From: Aliiroseovarius sp. PrR006
GTDB taxonomy: Bacteria; Pseudomonadota; Alphaproteobacteria; Rhodobacterales; Rhodobacteraceae
Assembly (NCBI RefSeq): GCF_010500215.1
Contig: NZ_JAAGOY010000004.1
Coordinates: 1,178,001 to 1,242,000, forward strand
DNA length: 64,000 nucleotides
Direction: 5' to 3'
Part shown: one piece after another, positions 52,491 to 61,614 of the stretch
Numbering within the stretch: position 1 is the first letter of the stretch
Layout: each line of letters begins with the position of its first letter
Position numbers and translations under genes: made by a program
The notes under the pieces: generated by a model
Databases searched by the model: none
Told to the model about the DNA's origin: nothing
What the model saw: the letters and a program-made list of their open reading frames with translations, nothing else

Positions 52491-53885
52491 TTAACCAGCG
52501 ACCATCAGGCCCTTTTCTTTTACGATCTCATAGGCTTCGTCCAGCGCTTTGCGGGCACGTGTGATCAGCGTATCGATCTCGTCCTTGGTGATGACCAACG
52601 GGGGTGCGATCACCATGCGGTCCCCAACATGACGCATGATCAAGTTGTTGGCGAAGCTACGCTCGCGGATGATCAGGCCAACGGTGCCAGCATCCGCTGC
52701 AAACGGCGCGCGGGCATCCTTGTCAGGCGTCAGCGCAAGCGAGGCCATCAGTCCGACGATCTTAGTTTCGCCCACCATCGGATGATCCGCCAATTCGTGC
52801 CATTTTTCAGCCAGATAGGGACCAGCGACGTCGCGCACATGCTCGACAATGCCTTCCTCTTCCATGATGCGCAGGTTCTCCAGCGCGACCGCACAGGCCA
52901 CCGGGTGACCCGAATAGGTGTAGCCGTGGTTGAATTCAGTTCCGGCCAGAACTTCCGCGACCTTGTCCGACACAAGCGATGCCCCAATCGGCGCATAGCC
53001 CGAGCTGAGACCCTTCGCGACGGTCATGATATCAGGTTTCAGATCAAGGGTTTGGCTGCCGAACCAATTGCCCGTACGACCAAAGCCGGTGATGACCTCG
53101 TCCACGATCAGCAGGATGTCATATTTCTGGCAGATACGCTGAATTTCAGCCCAATAGCCGTCGGGGGCAACGATCACACCGCCAGCACCCTGGATCGGCT
53201 CGCCAATGAAGGCTGCGACCTTGTCTGCGCCAACTTCGTTGATCTTGGCTTCCAGCTCTTGTGCACGCGCCAGACCAAATTCTTCCGGCGTCATGTCGCC
53301 GCCTTCGGCGTACCAGTTGGGCTGCTCGATGAACTCGATGCCGGGGATCGGCAGGCTGCCCTGACCGTGCATGCCCTTCATGCCGCCCAAGCTTGTACCG
53401 CCAATGGTCGAGCCGTGATAGGCATTCCAGCGCGAGATGATCACATCGCGTTCCGGCTGGCCCTTCTCGGCCCAATAGGTACGGACCATGCGGATGTTGG
53501 TGTCATTCGCGTCCGAGCCGCCATTGGCATAGAATACGTGGTTCAAATCACCCGGTGCCAGTTCCGCCAGCTTTTGTGCCAGCGCGATGGCGGGCACGTG
53601 AGTCGTCTGGAAGAAGGTGTTGTAATAGGGCAGCTCGCGCATCTGACGCGCGGCGACCTCGGCAATGGATTCGTTGCCATAGCCGATGTTCACACACCAC
53701 AGGCCAGCCATGCCGTCCAGAATCTCTTCGCCTTCACTGTCCTTCAGGAACACGCCCTTGGCCGAGGTGATCACCCGCGCGCCTTTCTGGCCAAGTTCGC
53801 CGTCATTGGTGAACGGGTGCATATGGTGTGCTGCATCGATGGCCTGAAGTTCGGCGGTGGGCAGATGGTTGGTGATCTTGTTCAT
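52491..53885 (-). CDS. Class III aminotransferase, putrescine/polyamine type
   Basis: PLP enzyme of 464 residues from ATG 53885 (AGGAGATCC upstream). Segments: DGMAGLWCVNIGYGNESIAEVAARQMRELPYYNTFFQTTHVPAIALAQKLAEL, FYANGGSDANDTNIRMVRTYW, DEVITGFGRTGNWFGSQTLDLKPDIMTVAKGLSSGYAPIGA with the PLP-Lys in VAKGLSSGY, GYTYSGHPVACAVALENL. Most like SpuC-type putrescine:pyruvate or beta-alanine/pyruvate aminotransferases. The puuB-like gene follows on the same strand. Exact amine unproven. Confidence 0.9.
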   Translation of the reverse strand: MNKITNHLPTAELQAIDAAHHMHPFTNDGELGQKGARVITSAKGVFLKDSEGEEILDGMAGLWCVNIGYGNESIAEVAARQMRELPYYNTFFQTTHVPAIALAQKLAELAPGDLNHVFYANGGSDANDTNIRMVRTYWAEKGQPERDVIISRWNAYHGSTIGGTSLGGMKGMHGQGSLPIPGIEFIEQPNWYAEGGDMTPEEFGLARAQELEAKINEVGADKVAAFIGEPIQGAGGVIVAPDGYWAEIQRICQKYDILLIVDEVITGFGRTGNWFGSQTLDLKPDIMTVAKGLSSGYAPIGASLVSDKVAEVLAGTEFNHGYTYSGHPVACAVALENLRIMEEEGIVEHVRDVAGPYLAEKWHELADHPMVGETKIVGLMASLALTPDKDARAPFAADAGTVGLIIRERSFANNLIMRHVGDRMVIAPPLVITKDEIDTLITRARKALDEAYEIVKEKGLMVAG

Positions 53886-53976
53886 CCTGGATCTCCTAGA
53901 AAACGTGGTCGAGTCACGCCCAAGGACAGGAGAATCACCCACCCTCTGGATCGTGCCAAAAGCTGAGTTAACAATA

Positions 53977-54022
53977 TGATCAAAAATTAAGCTGTCAACG
54001 CAAGACCTGCGATCTGATCAAA
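53977..54022. promoter_or_regulatory. TGATCAAA pair, possible GntR operators
   Basis: TGATCAAA at 53977-53984 and again at 54015-54022, 38 bases apart, between gntR and the aminotransferase gene. A third, within the palindrome TTTGATCAAA, lies before potF at 54788. The word also occurs elsewhere in the window, so weight is limited. Confidence 0.4.
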
Positions 54023-54023
54023 T

Positions 54024-54677
54024 TCAGGCCGACAAAAGCGTCTCGCGGACCTGAGCGATTCCCTGCTCGATGTCTTCGCGAATGGCGGCCGCGACCCCCT
54101 CGCCATCACCGGCGCGCATGGCGGCCATAGCCTCGGCGTGTTTGTCGGGAAGGTTGGCGGTGCCATAGCGGCCCAGCACCACGCGCAGCGATGGTCCAGC
54201 GCGCAGCCACAGCATATTGGCAATAGAGGACAGGACCTCGGACCCAGCCAAGTCATAGAGATAGGCATGGAAGCGATAGTTGTGCTCAAGATATCCGCGC
54301 ACATCCCCTTTATCGATCGCTGCATTCAGCTGATCGTCATAAGAAACCAGGCGCGCAAACTCCTCTTCCCCAATGTTTTCTGTGGCTTTACGGGCCAACT
54401 CGGGCTCGACCGACAGGCGCGCATAGGCGATATCATTCCATTGCGTCATGTCGGGCTGTGGCACCGAAACGCGACGATTGCCTTTGAACTCCAACGCCCC
54501 TTCCGAGGTCAGCCGTCGGATTGCTTCGCGTACCGGGGTCATGCCCACATCCAATGACGAGACCAGCCCCTGAATGGTCACAGGCTGGCCGGGCGCCAGT
54601 TCTCCGAACAGAATCATTTCCCGCAATTTGCGGTAAACCCGCTGGTGATCTGGCAGTTTGGCCTGGCGTTCTGACAA
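54024..54677 (-). CDS. GntR-family regulator (FadR subfamily) of the putrescine locus
   Basis: A 217-residue regulator starting at TTG 54677, which has a G-run before it; TTG 54740 is an alternative. N-terminal winged HTH at about residues 12-70 (QRVYRKLREMILFGELAPGQPVTIQGLVSSLDVGMTPVREAIRRLTSEGAL) and a FCD-type helical effector domain (VSYDDQLNAAIDKGDVRGYLEHNYRFHAYLYDLAG...). Located between the divergent aminotransferase/puuB genes and potFGHI, it probably controls both; the effector would be a polyamine or its product. Confidence 0.88.
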   Translation of the reverse strand: MSERQAKLPDHQRVYRKLREMILFGELAPGQPVTIQGLVSSLDVGMTPVREAIRRLTSEGALEFKGNRRVSVPQPDMTQWNDIAYARLSVEPELARKATENIGEEEFARLVSYDDQLNAAIDKGDVRGYLEHNYRFHAYLYDLAGSEVLSSIANMLWLRAGPSLRVVLGRYGTANLPDKHAEAMAAMRAGDGEGVAAAIREDIEQGIAQVRETLLSA

Positions 54678-54787
54678 GTTTGCCCCCGTTGTTTCAAATA
54701 TTTTGCCTATTTCGGCGTCGAAGATACCCTTTGAAAGCAACCTACTATGACTTCCGTAATTTTACCATATTGCGTGAATCGTATTTT

Positions 54788-54797
54788 TTTGATCAAA
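54788..54797. promoter_or_regulatory. TTTGATCAAA palindrome upstream of potF
   Basis: Perfect 10-bp palindrome 41 bases before the potF ATG, sharing TGATCAAA with the two sites next to the aminotransferase gene. Candidate GntR operator. Confidence 0.45.
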
Positions 54798-54838
54798 TGT
54801 CGCCAATGGGCGTCATGCCCCAACTAGGGAGAGAGTGT

Positions 54839-55924
54839 ATGAAAAAATCCTGGCTTATGATGAGCGCAGCCTTCGTGATGGGGGCCACCGCTGCCACTGC
54901 CGAAGAAGTGCGCGTCTATAACTGGTCGGACTATATCGACGAAGAACTGCTGACGAAATTCGAAGAAGAGACCGGGATCGACCTGATCTACGACGTGTTC
55001 GATTCGAACGAGGTTCTGGAAACCAAGATGCTGGCCGGTGGGTCGGGCTATGACGTTGTGGTGCCTTCGGGCACCTTCCTGCAGCGCCAGATCGTTGCAG
55101 GCGCATTCCAGCCGCTGGACCTGTCTAAGCTGTCCAACCACGGCAACATGTGGGACGTAATTGCCGAGCGCACCGCCGCCTATGATCCCGGCAACGCGTA
55201 TTCGATCAACTACATGTGGGGTACCACCGGTGCGGGCGTAAACGTCGGCAAGGTTAAGGAAGTGCTGGGCGAAGATGCTCCGATCGACAGCCTTGCGCTG
55301 ATCATGAATCCCGCCAACATGGAAAAACTGGCCTCGTGTGGCGTGCATATTCTGGACGCCCCGTCGGAAATCATCCCGGCTGCACTGGCCTATTTGGGTG
55401 AAGACCCGAACAGCCATGATCCGGACGTAATCGCCAAGGCCGAACCGGTCCTGACGGCCATCGCGCCTTACGTGCAAAAGTTCCACAGCTCGGAATACAT
55501 CAATGCACTGGCCAATGGCGACATCTGTGTGGCCGTGGGTTGGTCCGGCGACGTTCTGCAGGCGCGTGACCGTGCTGACGAAGCCGAAAACGGTGTTGAA
55601 ATCGCCTATAACGCCTTCAAAGAAGGCTCGCTGATGTGGTTCGACCAGATGGCGATCCCGGCAGATGCCCCGAACCCGGACGCGGCGCACAAGTTCCTGA
55701 ACTTCATCATGGACGAGCACAACATGGCGGCGGCGTCGAACTATGTTTACTACGCCAACGGCAACGAAGCGTCGCAAGCTCATCTTGAAGAGGATGTGAT
55801 CGGCGATCCGGCGATTTATCCGACAGAAGCCGCCCTTGGCACGCTTTACACCACCTCGCCCTATGATGCGAAAGTCCAGCGTGTTGTGACGCGCTTGTGG
55901 ACCAAAATCAAGTCGGGCACCTAA
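54839..55924 (+). CDS. potF: Putrescine/spermidine-binding periplasmic protein
   Basis: 361-residue periplasmic polyamine receptor. Signal peptide MKKSWLMMSAAFVMGATAATA, then EEVRVYNWSDYIDEELLTKFEEETGIDLIYDVFDSNEVLETKMLAGGSGYDVVVPSG, the PotD/PotF opening, and later WYTPWS-like/GDICVAVGWSGDVLQARD and WFDQMAIPADAPNPDAAHKFLNFIM. Gram-negative rule: PotF-like (putrescine) fits the surrounding puuA/puuB genes. AGGGAGAG precedes ATG 54839. Confidence 0.94.
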   Translation: MKKSWLMMSAAFVMGATAATAEEVRVYNWSDYIDEELLTKFEEETGIDLIYDVFDSNEVLETKMLAGGSGYDVVVPSGTFLQRQIVAGAFQPLDLSKLSNHGNMWDVIAERTAAYDPGNAYSINYMWGTTGAGVNVGKVKEVLGEDAPIDSLALIMNPANMEKLASCGVHILDAPSEIIPAALAYLGEDPNSHDPDVIAKAEPVLTAIAPYVQKFHSSEYINALANGDICVAVGWSGDVLQARDRADEAENGVEIAYNAFKEGSLMWFDQMAIPADAPNPDAAHKFLNFIMDEHNMAAASNYVYYANGNEASQAHLEEDVIGDPAIYPTEAALGTLYTTSPYDAKVQRVVTRLWTKIKSGT

Positions 55925-55994
55925 GCCCACTCTCCCGCTCCCTCCGGTATGTTCGCATCCCGGGGGGAGCCCCTTTATTTCCCCGAGGTTCATC

Positions 55995-57143
55995 ATGTCC
56001 GACGCCGCCCTTGCCACGGCTCCTGCCGAGTTTGCTCCCTGGGAAGATGCCCAGGCCACCCCGCTGATCCGCTTCCAGAACGTCACCAAGCGCTTTGGTG
56101 ATTTTACCGCGATCGACAACCTGACCATCGACATCTTTGAAAAAGAGTTTTTCGCCCTGCTTGGTCCGTCCGGCTGCGGCAAGACCACGATGATGCGGAT
56201 GCTGGGTGGATTTGAAACCCAGACTGAGGGCACCATTCTGATTGACGGTCAGGACGTTGCGCCGATCCCGCCGAATAAGCGCGCGGTGAACATGATGTTC
56301 CAAAGCTATGCGCTGTTCCCACACCTGTCGGTTGCGGAAAACATCGCGTTTGGCCTGAAGCGCGACAAGATGCCGAAGGACCAGATTGCCGCCCGTGTTG
56401 ACGAGATGCTGAACCTTGTGCAGCTGGGCAAGTTCGCCAGCCGCAAACCACACCAGATCTCGGGCGGACAGCGACAGCGTGTGGCGCTGGCGCGATCCTT
56501 GGCGAAAGCGCCGAAGCTTTTGCTGCTGGATGAACCCCTTGGCGCGCTGGATAAAAAGCTGCGTCAGGATACTCAGTTCGAGCTGATGGACATTCAGGAG
56601 CAGACCGGCACCACCTTTGTGATCGTGACCCACGATCAGGAAGAAGCCATGACGGTTGCCTCGCGCATCGCAGTCATGGACCACGGCAAGATCATCCAGG
56701 TGGATACGCCTGCGAAAATCTATGAAGAGCCCGGATCCGTCTATGTGGCTGACTTTATCGGTGACGTGAACCTGATCGAAGGCAACGTCACCACCTCCGG
56801 CGACGATCACGCCACGATCAGCTGGGCCGAGGGTCAGCAGGATCTGATTGGCATCGCCCATGACGCAATTCCCGCAGGCACCCGCGCCACGTTGGCGATC
56901 CGCCCCGAGAAGGTCAACATCGCGACCGAGAAACCCGCCGATATGACCAACATCATTCAAGGCAAAGTGCATGACATCGCTTATCTGGGCAACATGTCGA
57001 CCTATGTCGTTGAGACGCCTACAGGACAGCTGATCAAAGCGCAGGCCGCCAACACCCGCCGCATTCGCCGCCGCGCGATCACGTGGGAACAGGATGTCTG
57101 GCTAAGCTTCACCGACACCGCGGGCGTGGTACTGACGTCATGA
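55995..57143 (+). CDS. potG: Polyamine ABC transporter ATP-binding protein
   Basis: 382-residue ATPase. Walker A GPSGCGKTTMMRML near residue 58, ISGGQRQRVALARSLAKAPKLLLLDEPLGALD with signature and Walker B near 155-180, VTHDQEEAMT H-loop, and a C-terminal TOBE region. Coupled to potH by an ATGA overlap. Confidence 0.95.
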   Translation: MSDAALATAPAEFAPWEDAQATPLIRFQNVTKRFGDFTAIDNLTIDIFEKEFFALLGPSGCGKTTMMRMLGGFETQTEGTILIDGQDVAPIPPNKRAVNMMFQSYALFPHLSVAENIAFGLKRDKMPKDQIAARVDEMLNLVQLGKFASRKPHQISGGQRQRVALARSLAKAPKLLLLDEPLGALDKKLRQDTQFELMDIQEQTGTTFVIVTHDQEEAMTVASRIAVMDHGKIIQVDTPAKIYEEPGSVYVADFIGDVNLIEGNVTTSGDDHATISWAEGQQDLIGIAHDAIPAGTRATLAIRPEKVNIATEKPADMTNIIQGKVHDIAYLGNMSTYVVETPTGQLIKAQAANTRRIRRRAITWEQDVWLSFTDTAGVVLTS

Positions 57144-58030
57144 AACGCTTTGGCCTGATCTCTGTCCCCTATCTGTGGCTTTTGGCCCTGTTTCTGGTGC
57201 CGTTCCTGATCGTGCTGAAAATCAGCCTGTCGGATACGGCGCTGGCCATCCCGCCCTACACCCCCACGCTGGACATGTCCGAAGGCTGGGCGGGTTTCAC
57301 CGCTTGGTTGTCCGGGCTGGACATCGAAAACTTCACGTGGCTCACCCAAGACGACCTTTACTGGAAAGCCTATCTGTCCAGCCTGAAAATCGCGACAATG
57401 TCGACGATCCTTGCATTGCTGGTCGGCTTCCCCATCGCCTATGGCATGAGCCGTGCGTCGGATGAATGGCGCCCGACCCTGATGATGATGATCATCCTGC
57501 CCTTTTGGACTTCGTTCCTGATCCGCGTCTATGCGTGGAAAGCGATCCTGAGCCAAGAAGGTCTGCTGAACCAGCTTCTGATGAATATCGGCATCATTGG
57601 CGAGCCACTGACCATTCTGAACACCAACACCGCCGTCTATATCGGCATCGTCTATACCTATCTGCCCTTCATGGTGCTGCCGATCTATTCGGCGCTGGAG
57701 CGTCTTGACGAAAGCCTGCTGGAAGCCGCCGAAGACCTTGGCTGCTCGCGCATGACCGCGTTCTGGCTGGTCACGTTGCCGCTTGCCAAACAAGGCATCA
57801 TCGCGGGCAGCTTCCTTGTCTTCATCCCTGCAATGGGCGAATTCGTGATCCCGTCGCTTCTGGGCGGATCGAAAACGCTGATGATTGGTAAGGTTCTGTG
57901 GGAAGAGTTCTTCTCGAACCGTGACTGGCCGGTCGCCTCGGCAGTGGCCGTCGTGCTTCTGCTGATCCTGATCATTCCCATCGTGCTGTTCCAGCGCAAC
58001 GAAGAAAAGCAAAGGGAGGCCGGCAAATGA
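57140..58030 (+). CDS. potH: Polyamine ABC transporter permease 1
   Basis: 296-residue inner-membrane permease, about six helices, with a large periplasmic loop after helix 1 (residues 35-80) and the EAA loop LLEAAEDLGCSRMTAFWLVTLPLAKQGIIAG. ATG 57140 overlaps the potG stop. Paired with potI. Confidence 0.95.
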   Translation: MKRFGLISVPYLWLLALFLVPFLIVLKISLSDTALAIPPYTPTLDMSEGWAGFTAWLSGLDIENFTWLTQDDLYWKAYLSSLKIATMSTILALLVGFPIAYGMSRASDEWRPTLMMMIILPFWTSFLIRVYAWKAILSQEGLLNQLLMNIGIIGEPLTILNTNTAVYIGIVYTYLPFMVLPIYSALERLDESLLEAAEDLGCSRMTAFWLVTLPLAKQGIIAGSFLVFIPAMGEFVIPSLLGGSKTLMIGKVLWEEFFSNRDWPVASAVAVVLLLILIIPIVLFQRNEEKQREAGK

Positions 58031-58836
58031 GACGTTTAAGCTGGTTCAACACCGTATCGCTGACCCTCGGGTTTGCCTTCCTCTATATCCCGATGCTGAT
58101 CCTGATCGTGTATTCGTTCAACGGCGGCAAGCTGGTCACCGTCTGGGCGGGTTTCTCGACCAAATGGTATGGCGAACTGTTCCGGAACGAAGCCTTCCTC
58201 GATGCTGCATGGGTCACGCTTAAAGTGGCCGTGATGTCCTCGTCCGTGGCAACCGTGCTGGGCACGATGGCGGCCTATGTCATGGTCCGCGCGGGCCGCT
58301 TCCACGGGCGCACGCTGTTTTCCGGCATGATCTATGCGCCGCTGGTAATGCCCGAAGTGATCACCGGTCTTTCGCTGCTGCTTCTGTTCATCGCCATTGG
58401 CTTGGATCGCGGCGTTCTGACCATCGTGCTGGCGCACACGACATTCTCGATGTGTTACGTCTCGGTCGTGGTGTCATCCCGCCTTGTGACCTTCGATCAG
58501 TCGCTGGAAGAGGCCGCGCTGGACCTTGGCTGCACGGGGTTCGAAGCCTTCCGCCTTGTCACCCTGCCAATCATCGCACCTGCGGTGATCTCAGGCTGGC
58601 TATTGGCCTTCACCCTATCGCTGGATGACCTTGTGATCGCCAGCTTCACCTCGGGCCCAAGCTCGACCACGCTGCCGATCAAGATCTTCTCGGCGGTCCG
58701 TCTGGGCGTCAGCCCCGAGATCAACGCGCTGTCCACGATCATGATTACCCTTGTGGCGGTCGGTGTGATTGGGGCATCCCTAACCTCAAAACGCGCCATC
58801 GCGAAACGCGCGAAGGATGAACAAGAGGCCACCTGA
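58027..58836 (+). CDS. potI: Polyamine ABC transporter permease 2
   Basis: 269-residue permease, about six helices, with EAA loop LEEAALDLGCTGFEAFRLVTLPIIAPAVISGWLLAFTLSLDDLVIASF, the PotI/PotC pattern. Coupled by ATGA to potH and by TGATG to the glutamine-synthetase-like gene. Confidence 0.95.
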   Translation: MRRLSWFNTVSLTLGFAFLYIPMLILIVYSFNGGKLVTVWAGFSTKWYGELFRNEAFLDAAWVTLKVAVMSSSVATVLGTMAAYVMVRAGRFHGRTLFSGMIYAPLVMPEVITGLSLLLLFIAIGLDRGVLTIVLAHTTFSMCYVSVVVSSRLVTFDQSLEEAALDLGCTGFEAFRLVTLPIIAPAVISGWLLAFTLSLDDLVIASFTSGPSSTTLPIKIFSAVRLGVSPEINALSTIMITLVAVGVIGASLTSKRAIAKRAKDEQEAT

Positions 58837-60182
58837 TGAGCGATTTTCTTGAAGAATACGCAACCTATGTAAAAGCCCACGGGCGTCCTGACCGTCTGGA
58901 GCTGATGCTGTGCGACGCCAACGCGGTTCTGCGTGGCAAATGGTTGCCCGGCGACGACGAAAAGAAACTGGCCGAGGGCGCGGTGCGTCTGCCCATTTCC
59001 ACCTATGCCCCAAACATCATGGGGGAAGAGGTTGAGGCCACCGGTCTGGGCATCGTCGTAGGTGACCCGGATGGGCGTATTGTGCCGGTTGCGGGTTCCC
59101 TACGTCCGGTCCCGTGGGCCAAGGGCCATGTGGCGCAGGTACAGGTGGAAATGATCGACCCGGACACGGGCGAGATCTCGAACCTGTCCTCGCGTCAGCA
59201 ACTGGTACGCATGGTGGACAAGCTGCACGCGGCCGGTCTGCACCCGGTTTTGGCGACCGAGTTGGAGTTCTATCTGTTCAAGCCGCGTGCCGAGCAAACC
59301 GACGCCCCCACGCCGCCAGATCGCAGCCCGGACGCACAGAACTATGACCTCGAGGTGCTGGAACGCACGCAGGACATTCTGGACGACATCCTATCTGCCG
59401 CCACAGTGCAGGGGCTGGCCACCGACACATTGATTGCCGAGTTTGGCCCCGGCCAATTCGAGATCAACTTCCACCATACCGATGACGTGATGTGGGCCGC
59501 CGATACGGCGCTTTTGTTCAAACGTCTTGTCCGCGGTGTGGCGCGGTCGCATGGGATGGAAGCCACCTTCATGGCCAAGCCCTATGCCGACTTCCCGGGG
59601 AATGGGATGCACGTCCACGCCTCGGTCGTGGATCGTGACGGCAAGAACGTGTTTGACGACGGGACAGATGGGCCGTCTGACGCGCTGAAACATGCGGTGG
59701 GCGGGACGCTCGACACGATGCGTGACCTGCAGGCCATCTTTGCCCCGCATTTGAATTCTTACCGTCGCTTCAAACCCATGAGCTTCGCGCCGTCGGCCCC
59801 CGATTGGGGCTTCGACAACCGCGCCGCCGGTGTGCGCCTGCCCGAAACCAAGGGACCGGGCGCGCGTCTGGAACACCGGATCGCAGGGGCCGATGTGAAC
59901 CCCTATCTGGCGATCACCGCAATCCTTGGCGGCATGCTGCACGGATTGGACACCAAACCTGCTCTGCCCTTGCCGCTGGATGACGCGAATGCAGAGCCCG
60001 CTGAACGTTTGTCTGCGGACTGGTTCCAAACGGTCGAGCGGTTCGCTGCCTCGGACGTGGCGGTCGCGATTTTCGGCCAGCGCTTTGTCGACGTCTACGC
60101 CGCCATGCGCCGGGACGAGATCGCGCAGCTGACTCATGAAATCACCCATGTGGAGTATCGCACCTATCTCGGACGGCTTTGA
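58836..60182 (+). CDS. puuA: Gamma-glutamylputrescine synthetase-like (glutamine synthetase family)
   Basis: ATP-dependent ligase joining glutamate to putrescine, first step of the Puu path. The 448-residue protein has the glutamine synthetase beta-grasp and catalytic folds: ATELEFYLFKPRAEQ, LIAEFGPGQFEINFHHTDDVMWAADTALLFKRLVRGVARSHGMEATFMAKPYADFPGNGMHVHASVVDRDG, FDNRAAGVRLP and EHRIAGADVNPYLAITAILGG. True GlnA has a different N-terminus and adenylylation loop. Coupled to potI and, downstream, to the second puuB-like gene. Confidence 0.9.
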   Translation: MSDFLEEYATYVKAHGRPDRLELMLCDANAVLRGKWLPGDDEKKLAEGAVRLPISTYAPNIMGEEVEATGLGIVVGDPDGRIVPVAGSLRPVPWAKGHVAQVQVEMIDPDTGEISNLSSRQQLVRMVDKLHAAGLHPVLATELEFYLFKPRAEQTDAPTPPDRSPDAQNYDLEVLERTQDILDDILSAATVQGLATDTLIAEFGPGQFEINFHHTDDVMWAADTALLFKRLVRGVARSHGMEATFMAKPYADFPGNGMHVHASVVDRDGKNVFDDGTDGPSDALKHAVGGTLDTMRDLQAIFAPHLNSYRRFKPMSFAPSAPDWGFDNRAAGVRLPETKGPGARLEHRIAGADVNPYLAITAILGGMLHGLDTKPALPLPLDDANAEPAERLSADWFQTVERFAASDVAVAIFGQRFVDVYAAMRRDEIAQLTHEITHVEYRTYLGRL

Positions 60183-61507
60183 TGTCCCGTAGGATCTACG
60201 AGGACTACGCCTATTCTGATGCGGCCCGCGCCGAATGCATCTGGCCGCGTCCCGAGGGCGACTGGCCCGCGCTAGAAGGTGATCACAAGGTCGAGGTCGC
60301 CGTTGTGGGCGGCGGCTTCACCGGTCTTTCGGCGGCACTTCACCTCGCTGAAGCCGGGGCCGAAGTGGTAGTTCTGGACACCAAGACCCCCGGCTGGGGT
60401 GCGTCTGGCCGGAATGGCGGGTTTTGCACCATCGGCGGCGACAAACTGGGGCTAAGCGGGATCCGAAAGCGTTTCGGAGACGATGCGACACGGGCCTATT
60501 TCTCGGCACAGAAAGCTGCAGTCGAACTGGTGGCCGACCTGCTGGAGCGCCATAACATCGACGCCGAAACCCATTCGGACGGCGAGCTGGTTATGGCCCA
60601 TACGCCCCGCGCCATGACCAACCTGCGCGCCGAACAAGCCGAATGGGCCGAGCTTGGCCACCCCGCCGAGCTGATCCCAGCAAACGACTTGAAAACCCGC
60701 GGCATGAACGGTGCGTTTCACGGCGGGCTGATCCTGCCCTTGGGATTTGCGCTCAATCCCGGGCGCTATGTCAGCGGCTTGGCCCGCGCCACCGAATCCG
60801 CCGGGGCCATCCTATCCGCCCACAGCCCCGTCACCCGGATTGAGCACTCCAGCACCCACCACGTCCTAACGACCCCGACGGCCCGGATCACAGCGAAAAA
60901 ACTAATCATCGCGACCAACGGCTATTCCTCGGAGGGCGTGCCCGACTGGCTAACGGGGCGCTATCTGCCGGTGCAATCCAACATCCTCGTGACCCGCAAA
61001 CTGGCCCAAGAGGAGATCGCAGCACAGGGTTGGAGCACGGACCTGATGGCCTATGACAGCCGCAACCTGCTGCACTATTTCCGACTGCTCCCTGACGGAC
61101 GGTTCCTATTCGGCGCGCGCGGCAATGTCGGCGCCAGCCCCGAAGGCCAAGCCGCGATGCGCGCCCGGATGAAACAGCACCTCGCCGCCATGTTCCCAGC
61201 GTGGCAAGACATCGAGACCCCGCATTTCTGGTCAGGCCTCATCAGCCTTTCACAAGACCTGCTGCCCTATGCCGGACCGATCGGAGACAGCACTACTGCC
61301 TGGGCCGGGCTGAACTTCCACGGCAATGGCGTGGCAATGGGCACCTGGACCGGCGCGCGGCTCGCAGACATGGCGCTTGGCCGCATCTCCGAGCTACCCG
61401 TGCACACACGCCCCCTACCCCGGTTTCCGTTTCCGGCATTCAGACGCAACTATCTGCACGCCGCCTTCGTTGGTTACCGCCTTAAAGATGGTCCGCCACC
61501 ACGCTGA
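60182..61507 (+). CDS. FAD-dependent gamma-glutamylputrescine oxidase-like enzyme 2
   Basis: A 441-residue DAO-fold flavoenzyme, paralogue of the one at 51117: VAVVGGGFTGLSAALHLAEAGAEVVVLDTKTPGWGASGRNGGFCTIGGDKLG at about residues 39-90, and GLNFHGNGVAMGTWTGARLADMALG near the C-terminus. It lacks the C-terminal hydrophobic helix of the first copy. ATG 60182 shares a base with the puuA stop. Same operon as potFGHI-puuA, so this copy is probably the main PuuB. Confidence 0.9.
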   Translation: MSRRIYEDYAYSDAARAECIWPRPEGDWPALEGDHKVEVAVVGGGFTGLSAALHLAEAGAEVVVLDTKTPGWGASGRNGGFCTIGGDKLGLSGIRKRFGDDATRAYFSAQKAAVELVADLLERHNIDAETHSDGELVMAHTPRAMTNLRAEQAEWAELGHPAELIPANDLKTRGMNGAFHGGLILPLGFALNPGRYVSGLARATESAGAILSAHSPVTRIEHSSTHHVLTTPTARITAKKLIIATNGYSSEGVPDWLTGRYLPVQSNILVTRKLAQEEIAAQGWSTDLMAYDSRNLLHYFRLLPDGRFLFGARGNVGASPEGQAAMRARMKQHLAAMFPAWQDIETPHFWSGLISLSQDLLPYAGPIGDSTTAWAGLNFHGNGVAMGTWTGARLADMALGRISELPVHTRPLPRFPFPAFRRNYLHAAFVGYRLKDGPPPR

Positions 61508-61509
61508 CC

Positions 61510-61605
61510 CTCTCATTTTCTTGCTAAAAATATCCCGGGGGAGCATGAATTTCCGCAGGAAAATCATGCGGGGCAGCGCCCCTGACAGGCTCACGCAGTG
61601 AGCCG
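61510..61605 (+). repeat. Convergent-junction intergenic repeat, copy 3
   Basis: Begins three bases after the puuB2 stop: CTCATTTTCTTGCTAAAAA, TATCCCGGGGGAGC, a longer hairpin around GCATGA...TCATGC, GGGGC-AGCG-CCCC, then GGCTCAC/GTGAGCC. Related to copies at 17645 and 40211. Confidence 0.85.
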
Positions 61606-61614
61606 CCGAACACC

